From contig OY987238.1 in the NCBI GenBank assembly GCA_963920705.1, forward strand, positions 14,502,183 through 14,566,182: a stretch of DNA of 64,000 bases. Direction: 5' to 3'. The position numbers were made by a program, and so were the translations under genes. This DNA comes from Odiellus spinosus (lineage: Eukaryota > Arthropoda > Arachnida > Opiliones > Phalangiidae). The notes under the pieces are model-generated. The model had not been told where the DNA came from. It searched no databases and worked only from the letters and a program-made list of their open reading frames with translations. Shown piece by piece: positions 11,001 to 20,100 of this stretch. Within the stretch, counting starts at the first letter, position 1; every line of letters begins with the position of its first letter.

Positions 11001-13857
11001 TTTGGAGTTATTTAATACTTGAGGATTAGGTTCATTTAAACGATAACAAATCAGTTGCCGGGTTGCATTCTCCCTTTAAATGCATCTCAATTCCTAATAT
11101 TAAATACGTGATCCGTTATTTTAGATAACAACTTGGTTCTGCTTGGTGGAATCTGTCATCGCGCTAAAACCCAAAGTCTTAAAGCCGTGGCAAACCATTA
11201 TAACCTTTATTACTTGCAATATTGGTTTTCTACTGGGTCTTCCCATGACGACAAACGTAAGATATGGCCTGGACTAGACTAAACTAAATTGAAAAAAATA
11301 ACTTTTCTCTGGTTTTGCAGATGGGAATCTACGTAGTTTTTTTCTTCGATTTTGCGTTGGGATCCTTGTGGTGGATCGCGTTTCTCTGTTTGATCTCTCT
11401 GGTAGCTATTCTATTCATTCGAGGTCACCCTTACGGCACGGATCAATTAGTCACGATCCTGACCCCGGATACTAAGACCAGGCTCTGGTTGCTTCCTCTT
11501 TTAACTTTCCTATGGAACGTTGTCCTTCCAGTCTCACTTTTGGTAAGTACTCGATTAATTAATAATCCCCTTTACGATGTTTATTTTACCCTTAATAATT
11601 CATAGGTGCTAGCGATAGCGTTTTTAAGATGGACTCCTCTAAGCCTAAATTTAACCATGATTGGACCCGGTGGTTTTCGTTTCTGGCCACGATATATCAA
11701 GAGACTAGCCTTCTTCGTTCAAATATTTCCCCTGGCCGTAGCAGCGTCAGTTTGCTCCATGAAAGCCTACCTCTACTTAGCCCCAAAAACTCAACAACCG
11801 CTACACGAGGTAACATAATTTAAATAATTCTTAAAGTAAGAATGCAGCCCAACACCAATTGATTTTATAACCCTTCATTATACTTATTAGAGAGGTTAAA
11901 ATTCTATAGCAAAAAAATGACCAACAAATTTTAAGGTAAAAAACAATTGACTTGGAAAGTAGGCTCCCTTTCTGATCTGAAGAGGTCTTCAAGAACTCTA
12001 CAAAAGTCTTGAGGAAGTCTTTAAGACCTCTCCAAGACTTCCCCAAGACCTCTTAAGACTAACTTTTTTTCGTAAGGGCTTAACAAGGATCCATGGAGTT
12101 TCATATCTAGACATTAAAAGGAGCGAGTTTTTTTTATCCTTTAAATAAGCCTGATGAATAGCACTTTAATCCATGGATCAGGCTTAAGCCTACTTTACAA
12201 TTAAAAAATAAGGGTTTATATTGAAAAAATAATCTCCCTCATTTTACCTGATATTTCTTAGTTGATTTTAAACACCATTACACAGTACAGAAATATTGTC
12301 AGTGAAGTATTCGAGCTTCTGCGAATTTCCCTGATATTTTCCTTGATAATTCCCTGACTTATTGACAAATTTAAATTTCCTGATATTTTGGTGGTTTTCT
12401 AGGTTTGTATGAACCCTGGTTGTAAATATGATTTAGTTACGACTAGCAATGTAGAAACCATTTTCCAATCCCCAACAGATTGAAAAACAGTCACTAATTA
12501 GATCTAGCCAAAGTAGGAAATAGGACTAATTAAAATCACTTTCTAGGAATGGGTGCGTTGGATTAATTGTTATAAATGTGATTCGGTTGGTACTAGCAAT
12601 GAAGAAACCATTTTCCAATCCCCAGCCAATTGAAAAACAGTCGCTAATTAGAACTAGCCAAAGTAGGAAATAGGACTAATTAAAATCACTTTCTAGGAAT
12701 GTGTGCGTTGGATTAATTGTTATTAATGTGATTCGGTTAAGACTAGCCATGAAGAAACCATTTTCCAATCCCCAACCAATTGAAAAACAGTTACTAATTT
12801 ATCTGAAATTAACTAAAGTCGGAATAAGGCTAATTAAACCCTATTTCTATGAATGGGTGAGTTGGAATAATTGATGTAGGTGGATTCGGTTAAGCCTAGC
12901 TGCATAGAGACCATTTTCCAATCCCCAACCAATTGAAAAAGAGTCGCTATTTAATTGGAATTAATAAAAGTAGGAATAAAAATAATTAAAACCTCTTTTT
13001 ATGAATGTGTTCGTAGGAATAATTGTTGTAGATGTGATTTGGTTAAGACTAGTAATGTAAAAACCATTTTCCAATCACCAATAAATTGAAAAATAGTCGA
13101 TAACTAACAGAAATTAACCAAAGTAGGAAATAGGACTAGTTAAAACCTCTTTTTTAGGAACGGGCGGGTTAAAATTACTGATGTGATTCGGTTAAGACTA
13201 GCAATGTAGAAACCATTTCCCAACCTCTCCAAATTTAAAATTAGACACTGATTGTAATTAAATAAATTAGGAATAAGACTAATTAAAATCCCTCTCCACA
13301 AATGAGTGCGTTAGAATAATTAGTTATGCAGGGTTCATACAACATTTTTATGTCCTGTTAATATTTCATTGTTAAAATTATTACCACTTTCTTAGGCAAT
13401 ATTTATAAATGATAAGGGATCATTATAAAAATCACTTTGGCTGCATTCTCCCTTTAATAATGAAGACTGAATCCGCTAATATTGTTTATTGAACTTTCAG
13501 CGCATACAATCTTGGTGCTGTCCAATTTTTGCACCAGCTACGGTGTTATCTAGCACCGTTACAACCACAGGAGGTAGTACGGGGCTCAGCCCAACTGGAG
13601 TAATTAATAGCGCTTACGAAGAAGACCCGCCTCCCAAATACACACCCCCACCGTCGTATTCTACAGCCACTTCAAAATTAGTAATTAAACAATTGATGGA
13701 CCATTCAAATTATCGCGAATTGGAAGCCGCGCGAATCGCTTGCGCGACGGTTGGTTTACAATCAAATGCCTTACACGGTGTAGAGTTAGTTTCTTACGAT
13801 CCTCAACCTGATATTGCCGAAACCAGACAGGTACCCGCACCCGGTATCTTACAGTGA
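2012..13857 (+). CDS. bdg: SLC6-family transporter, bedraggled-like, 12 coding exons
   Basis: Coding exons: 2012-2504, 6524-6655, 6719-6871, 7566-7632, 9445-9583, 9642-9773, 9834-10056, 10115-10371, 11125-11256, 11321-11542, 11606-11809, 13501-13857. All join in frame to an 836-residue plasma-membrane protein. The N-terminal tail of about 130 residues is Ser/Thr/Pro-rich. TM1 carries NISRF where typical neurotransmitter symporters have NVWRF, and the GGGAF motif after it is missing. DMWYISPAFKG follows, as I recall from Drosophila bedraggled. EL2 has Cys252 and Cys261, the nine-residue spacing of the DAT/SERT disulfide, then a glycosylation site (NSS). The divergent TM1 suggests an orphan substrate or an altered ion dependence (inference). 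PPxY motifs lie at residues 52-55, 762-765 and 768-771. The ATG at 2012 opens the only long frame and follows a 3' splice site at 1931. Family assignment is strong; the bdg orthology is from memory. Confidence 0.82.
3385..3960. repeat. 150-bp satellite, 4 units, in bdg intron 1
   Basis: The marker ACCATTTTCCAATCCCCAAC recurs at 3391, 3541, 3691 and 3841, an exact 150-bp period. Units are about 95% alike. Each contains GAAAAACAGTC, a TAGGAAATAGGACTAATTAA block and GATTCGGTTA. Related arrays lie at 12440-13345 and 15900-16985. Confidence 0.95.
4533..4605. mobile_element. MITE family A terminal fragment
   Basis: TTAAAGGGAGAATGAAACC, followed by the family-A block with AACAAG, an ATCGATTCC stretch and ATAGGCCTAA, marks a left end. 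I could not find a convincing right end, so this is a solo or eroded copy in bdg intron 1. Confidence 0.6.
6052..6399. mobile_element. hAT-like MITE carrying a 23-bp minisatellite
   Basis: The block begins CAGGGTTGGTTGTCACAGT and ends ACTGTGGCAACTCTG, imperfect inverted ends of the CAGGG...CCCTG type seen in hAT-like elements. Inside, at about 6090-6232, a 23-bp unit (GACCTTTTCCAACGATTTTCCCT) repeats five to six times. The same CCCTGACTTTT wording recurs at about 9000-9090, 12320-12410, 18350-18560 and 26680-26820, so related copies are common. The target-site duplication is unclear. Confidence 0.55.
6893..7339. mobile_element. Foldback MITE, family A, in bdg intron 3
   Basis: It starts TTAAAGGGAGAATGCAACC and ends GGTTGCATTCTCCCTTTAA, with the same long complementary arms and AGGTCTAGCGACCAAT core as 735-1179, in inverted internal orientation. 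It begins only about 21 bases after the donor of bdg exon 3. Its right TTAA is shared with a second short element that starts TTAAAGGGAGAATGAATC at 7336 and ends CATTCTCCCTTTGACG near 7482. Confidence 0.88.
9112..9275. mobile_element. Short MITE, family B, TTAA-bounded
   Basis: Ends are TTAAAGGCCCTATCTGCT and ACAGATAGTCCCTTTAA, about 16-bp inverted repeats, TTAA at both edges, and an internal GTCGACTTTAAAGGGG block. It lies in bdg intron 4. Another copy in reverse orientation is at 10569-10718. Partial copies lie at about 10742-10855 and 32539-32760. Confidence 0.75.
10407..11078. mobile_element. Composite TTAA-bounded element in bdg intron 8
   Basis: The left end TTAAAGGGGAATGCAGC and the right end GTTGCATTCTCCCTTTAA resemble family A. 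A complete family-B element (10569-10718) and a partial one (about 10742-10855) lie inside, suggesting nested insertion. It starts about 36 bases after the donor of bdg exon 8. No ORF is supported. Confidence 0.65.
10569..10718. mobile_element. MITE family B, nested copy
   Basis: It begins TTAAAGGGACTATCCGCC and ends AGCAGATAGGGCCTTTAA: the reverse orientation of 9112-9275. It shares the GTCGACTTC, GACGACATTG and TTGTACAGTCAAAGCTAGGC blocks with that copy. Confidence 0.75.
11945..12077. repeat. Foldback repeat with AAGTCTT arms
   Basis: A block rich in GAAGAGGTCTTCAAGA, CAAAAGTCTT and CAAGACCTCTTAAGACT forms inverted pairs and ends in TAACTTTTTTTCGTAAGG. A second copy with the same order of blocks is at 18190-18350 in URB1 non-coding DNA. 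Confidence 0.7.
12440..13345. repeat. 150-bp satellite, 6 units, in bdg intron 11
   Basis: Starts of ACCATTTCC/ACCATTTTCC fall at about 12457, 12607, 12757, 12910, 13063 and 13212, so periods are 149-153. The first units match the intron-1 array closely; the later ones are more diverged. The inverted 14-mer TTGTATGAACCCTG / CAGGGTTCATACAA lies just outside both ends (about 12403 and 13329). Confidence 0.93.
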
Positions 13858-15899
13858 AATTGACATTTTTAAAAACTATCGTGAAAAATTGTGTTTTATT
13901 AGATAATACATTTAAAATTGGGGTCAATTATGCCTAAATTTGATTAACAACTTAACCTAAGTTCCTAATGGGTAAAAAGTTTGACTCTGTCCACGAAACA
14001 AAGTATATCCAAGCAAAAAAAAAAAAATCAAAATTCATTTAAATTAAAGGGATAATGAAGAATAATATTAAAGAGCATTAAAGTCAGACCCCCTATTATC
14101 GGACATATTACGGAAAATTCTTTTTGAACAGAAGACAACCGATAAAGTGTCTTTGAAAAACTGATTAATACGCAATTAGGAATTTCTAATAGTGTGGAAA
14201 AAACATGGACCATAAACTTTAGTCCTGAACTAGAGCCTAGGCTTAAGGTAGGAATTGGCTTTTAGGGATAACAAGAATATAATTGGCTGACACGAATAAA
14301 CTTGAAAATTGGTTTTAAAAATGATGGGAATGCAATTTACACCCCCCTATTAATTTTAAATGATTACAATTTAGGGTAACTGGTTCGGTAAAGCTTTTGC
14401 TGCCTTTCCATTGCGTCGAACTTCTCAAAACTAGCCTCATACGTAGTTGGGGTTATAGTCTTAGCAAAAATGTAACTTTTGTGGTTTTATTTCGAAGTAA
14501 AAAATAAAAAACAAACTGTCCGATAAAAGGGGGGTCTGATAATACGGCGACTGACCCTAAGATATTCATAAAAATATCAAAACTCTATGGTTTATCGTTA
14601 ATTTAGTTAATTAACAATGTTGCAATTTGGATAACCGTTAAGCCTATCTCTATTTTCATGGTGATTAAATTGACCATTGCCCATCAGAGTCAACTTGTCT
14701 GAAGCTAAAATAACTTAAGTTTAAGATGAGATTTTTGCTAAAATCTCTTAAAATTTTTATTTGCGGTATAAGTTGGGCATAATTGATCTTTATTCGTGGC
14801 TTAGCTTTCAGAGAAAGTTAAAGCAAATCTACAAAACTGCAATTTAACACGATACTACCTATTCAAAAATTTAAAATTTTTGCAAAAAATCAAGAACAGT
14901 GTTTGTATAATATTGCCAAAAACCGATATAGTCATTTTTAAAACGGTTTTCAAGATTTTTAGAATATATTGAATCTTAGTAGTTCGTGGTTTAAAAAAAA
15001 AAACTGCCTAGTTTAGTATTAAGTTCAAAAAACTACGTTAATTAATATAATTAACAATCTATAGGTATTAATTTGTCCCCTTATAAGTGACCAAATACTC
15101 TGGTTTAAAAATAAATAAGGCACAGACGCAAAAGACAATTTTTTTATTCCGTAATGAAAAAGTTAACGCACTTTTCTGGAAGAATATTTTAAGAACACTC
15201 GTTATTTGTCGTAACCATTTGTTGTAACGTATACAACGTATTTATTAAGCTTCGGAGGAATGTAATTATAATAATCTGAGACGTCGTATCTAATTAGAAA
15301 ACGTTATACGACCGCTTTTATATTTTAAAACAAAGATGAAATAAAAATTGTCTGAAATCATAAAGTTTAAATACTTTTATTTAAAAATATTTTTTCGTTT
15401 GTTGAAGCGAAACTTTTAGTTTTCTGTTAGTTACAGAAACCCACGGATCACGCTATCATAGTTTTAGGTAATGACCATAACTTTAACGTAAGATTTAAAT
15501 ATTCGGACAATGTATTAGGATCTGAAAAGGTTTAAAGTTAGTATTTAAAGGTTTCTAAATTATTTCAAAATGTATTGATTTTGACAGGAATTTAACGAGC
15601 TTAAATATTAGAAGGTAGCGCTTCTACTAAATCTAGCAAATGGCCGGGCGGTTGTAACTAAAACTGAGGGTAAAGAAAATCGTTATCTTTTCGTATCGAG
15701 GTGGCAGGGATTTTCAACATCTATCCGCTACAAGGAATAAGGAGTCTTTACGCGTTAAGAATTTCTAGACTACAAAAGTCGACATATTTTGCCCGATACC
15801 ATTCATCAAAAAGCCAATTATTATATCCTTTAAGCTACGAATTAATTAAAAAGCCTGTATGTATAGTAACACGTAAGTAGGAATGATTCTCCGCGACAT
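13858..15899. other. bdg 3' UTR and AT-rich intergenic DNA
   Basis: No conserved coding exon is supported. The region starts with the bdg 3' UTR, holds a TTAAAGGGATAATGAAG end near 14043, and is otherwise AT-rich. A short open stretch on the minus strand near 15605-15660 could encode a peptide ending LLDLVEALPSNI, but it has no supported partner exon. Confidence 0.5.
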
Positions 15900-16985
15900 T
15901 AGTTAAGACTGAGAATGCAGGGACCATTTTCCAGCCCAACAATGAAAAACAGTCCCTAATTAATAAAATTAATCAAGGTATGAATTAAATTAAAGGTCAG
16001 TCTTTAAGGTAATTAACGTGCAAGTAGGAAGTTAAGATTAAAATTGTAGGAACCATTTTCCAATCCCAAATTGAAAAACAGTTCCTTTTAGAACTAACCA
16101 AGGTACGAAATAAACTAATTAAAGGCCTGTAACGTGATTAAAGTGCAAGTAGGAATGACTCTGAGTTAAGATTGAGAATGTAGGAACCATTTTCCAATCC
16201 CCAGCAAATTGAAAAACAGTCCCTTATAGAACTAACAAAAGTATGAAATAAACTAATTAAAGGCTTGTAGGGTGATTACGTGCAAGTAGGAATGATTCGG
16301 AGTTAAGATTGAGAATATAGGAACCATTTTCCAATCCCCAGCAAATTGAAAAACAGTCCCTTTTAGAACTAACAAAAGTATGAAATAAACAAATTAAAGG
16401 CTTGTAGGGTGATTACGTGCAAGTAGGAATGATTCGGAGTTAAGATTGAGAATATAGGAACCATTTTCCAATCCCCAGCAAATTGAAAAACAGTCCCTTT
16501 TAGAACTAACAAAAGTATGAAATAAACTAATTAAAGGCTTGTAGGGTGATTACGTGCAAGTAGGAGTGATTCTGAGCTAAGATTAAGCATGTAGGAACCA
16601 TTTTCCAATCCCCAGCAAATTGAAAAACAGTCCCTTTTAGAACTAACCAAGGAATGAAATAAACTAATTAAAGGCCTGTGAGGTGATTAACATGCAAGTA
16701 GGAACGATTCGGAGTTGCGATCAAGAATGTAGGAACCATTTTCCAATCCAAAATTGAAAAACAGTCCCTTTTAGAACTAACCAAGGTATGAATTAAACTA
16801 ATTAAAGGCCTGTAAGGTGATTAACATGCAAGTAGGAGTGATTCTGAGCTAAGATTAAGAGTTTAGGAACCATTTTCCAATAACAAATTGAAAAACAGTC
16901 CCTGGTAATAAATAAAATTAACCAATTAACTAATTAAAGCTATGTCTGTAACGAAATTAACAACGTGCAAGTAGGAATTACTCTT
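15900..16985. repeat. Diverged satellite, 8 units, 129-138 bp
   Basis: The marker GGAACCATTTTCCAATCCCC recurs with ACCATT at about 15923, 16052, 16186, 16323, 16460, 16597, 16735 and 16869. GAAAAACAGTCCCTTTTAGA, TTAAAGGC and GCAAGTAGGA blocks are shared. It is the same family as the bdg intron arrays but with a shorter period, and it stops close to the 3' end of URB1. Confidence 0.92.
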
Positions 16986-17180
16986 AGCATATGAGTATGG
17001 AGAGGATAGATTGAAAAACAAATTTGATTGGCTTGTTGATAATGGTAGAATATTCAAAGGCATGTTTTGGGTATAAAATTAAATTGAGGGATATTTTAAC
17101 GTAAGGAATCAAACAGTTCATTTGAAGTAATAAACAAATCCCTTTAAGTATGAACTTTAAATGGTGAAGGCAATTTAAAA

Positions 17181-20100
17181 TCACTTCATTTTCCTTTTAA
17201 AATTATAAAGAGGAACTGTCAAAATCAAATATTTGGGCAAAATGAACGAATAATAACTAAAAAGCTCACCAAAATCTTCTTGTTTAATCGCATTGAACAT
17301 ATTTTTCTTAAGCAATGATGAGCTTTCTTGCGCGAACAAATTCTGTCCCACATAGCTCGTATCATTCAACAGTTCAACCATATCCTTAACACTGACTTTC
17401 TTCTCTTCGTTAGAAATGGCAAAATATTTGACCAATCTATCGCAAACCATCCCGATCCAACCGATATTAGCCACATTTCGTTCTTTCACGGCTTCAATGG
17501 CAACTTCCGGATTCTTTTCTAAACTGTTCCTCAACCATTTCATCATATTGGGAAATTCGGTACTCTCGTGTTCAATCATTTTGATAAAGATTTCGCCAAA
17601 TAATGTCTTATTCACCGTGATTTTTGGAGATACTAAGGCCACAATGTTCAGGGCCAGTTTCACGCATTTTAAAGCGTCATTTCGAAGAGTTTGAGTCACG
17701 GCATTGTCATTTTGCGGCTTTAAAATAGTGTTTTCTAAATTCCATACGACATTCGCGAGTTGTTCAATATGAACATTTCGTAACAGTATTACTTCTTTGA
17801 AATCGGATTTAAGTACATAGTGTAAAACATCACTTAGGGTCTCTAAATACGTTAGTTGTACTTCGACATCAAGTCTTTGACTACGCGATTTATATTGAAT
17901 TAGTTTTAAAGTAAATTAACAGAAAATCAAGAAATCATCCATAGATAATGTTATAACTTTGCAAAAGTGATCTAAATTTGCAACGAACAGAACATCTTCA
18001 ACTTCCTTGCCTTTTCTGATCATTATAGCGACTACCACCTAACCTAACTGTATATTTCTCTTTCATTCGTGACATTTGATACAGGCAATAATCTCGAGAG
18101 TGAGATTCTTGGCCAAATTATCTAATTTTCCCAATTCGCTTGCCAAATCATGATTCCCCCCAGAATTCTTGGTCCCCGAAAAAAGTTAAGTCTGATCTGA
18201 AGAGGTCTTCAAGAATGCTACAAAAGTCTCGGGGAAGTCTTTAAGACTTCTCCGAGACTTAAAGACATAATGAAAGACTTCCCCAAGACCTCTTAAGACT
18301 ACATAAGACACCTGAAAAACCTCTCAAGTTTAACTTTTTTTGGTAAGGATCAAATTACCAATTTCCTCAACTACTTGGATCCAAATTATCAAATTTTACG
18401 ACTTCTTGGAGCTAAATTATAAAATTCCTGATTTATTGGCAAAATTATAAATGTCCTCAACTACTTGGCGTCAAATTTTCAATTGACCAAGCTTCTTTGC
18501 GTCAAATTTTCCTGATTTCTTGGCTTAACTTTCAAATATACCATTTTTTGACCAAATATTCAAATTTCCCGACCTTATCAGAGGTATTGAACTAATTTTA
18601 GTTAAGGAAATTGAATTTTTCTGAAGTTATTGTCATTTTTTATGGAAGATCCAAGATTTTAAGAGTTTAAATAGTATTTACCCAATAAAACTTAAAATGG
18701 ACAGCTGAGTAACAATAAAATCCATTGGAAATGAAATGTTAAACGGATGCTTCTTCGAATCCAATTGGCTTATTTCATTTTTATCATTTTGAATATCAGT
18801 TTTCGATACTTTTGGTGTTTCTAAACTGGTTAACCAAAGTTGATTCGTAACTTTAACAAAACCAGAGGCGAGAGTAATATCAGGATCCCTGAAATCAGTT
18901 TTTTTGTTCGTTTGTTTGAAAGCTCAACTTATTTATAGGACCATTGAAAGGAAATTGAAATTATTTTTACCGTAAAAATAACTTCAATATTCTTTATGAA
19001 GCGCTATAAAAAAATTCTCGCTTACTTTTCAAGTACCGAAATGATCCACGCCAGAATATTATGATCCCTGTACAAGGAAAATGCTGAGGCTCGATTTCGA
19101 ACCACTATTCTTAGCAACTCCACAACCCAAATCTAAAATTTATACGACGCATTAGGGCACGTATACCCTTTATAACGATAATGAGATGATTTTCCCTAGA
19201 CGGAAGTCTATGGCCTCGCGTTAACACCATCACAATCACCCAGCGCGAGTGCAAGAGCAAGTAAAATATAATTGCCCGTTTCAAAGCAGAACACCGTACA
19301 ATATAACATAAATACACATTGATACCAGTAAAATTTGATGGGGAAATCAGTGCAATGGGAACTAAATGATACTATGCAAAACCAAAACTGGCCAAAAACC
19401 ATTAAATGTATAATAGGCATCATCGCAAGCAAGGTTAAGTTTTCAAAAAGTGTAAACAACGTATCTACTAGCAGGAAAGTGTAATGAAACAAAAAAACAC
19501 TTTGACCATATCGATGAAGCAAATTCAACAATGATTATAGAAAATCTACAACCAAATATACCAGCAAAAAATCTTAACGAAACCCCGCAAAAGACCACCA
19601 TTCAACAATGATGATACGTGAAACTGCTAAGCAGTTAATATTATGATATTTAAATGAAGAATTTCTTACCTCCTAAGCATAGACATACCTTAGTAGTTAA
19701 CGATGATATAGAAGATCCGGCGTAAGTTAAAACTGTGTTGAACACAAAAGCTTTTTGACACAAATGGAAGTCCAAATTTGTCTTGAATCCCTCTTTGATG
19801 ACGGTAATTATCCATCGTCTATGTTCTTCATGTTGCGAGTCTTTGCCGTAAAACATTCTATAGAAATTAGGAACGCAATCTAGTTCCAGGGTTCGATTCT
19901 TGAGAAGATATTCGTAGGTGAGTTGATACATAGCATCGTCTAAAAGAAGAAAAAAAAAACATAATAGGGTTATAAGCTAAATAGAATAAACCAATTGACT
20001 AAGCGTCATTTGGAAACATCCATTTAGGCATACCTAAACATCGTCAGACTAGATCGATATTAATGTTGACTTGGTTAATTAATTTTATTAATTTCCACAA

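Larger units (their letters stand above)
11831..13457. mobile_element. TTAA-bounded composite holding a satellite array
   Basis: The left edge TTAAAGTAAGAATGCAGCCC and the right edge GGCTGCATTCTCCCTTTAA are inverted family-A-type ends about 1.6 kb apart. Between them are a foldback repeat (11945-12077), CCCTGATATTTT-type debris, and six satellite units. Whether this is one element or stacked insertions cannot be decided from one copy. Confidence 0.45.

Noticed and set aside
15605..15660. Minus-strand open stretch ending LLDLVEALPSNI and a stop
   Set aside because: Attractive as a last exon, but its phase does not match the URB1 donor at 17270 and no other donor exon was found.
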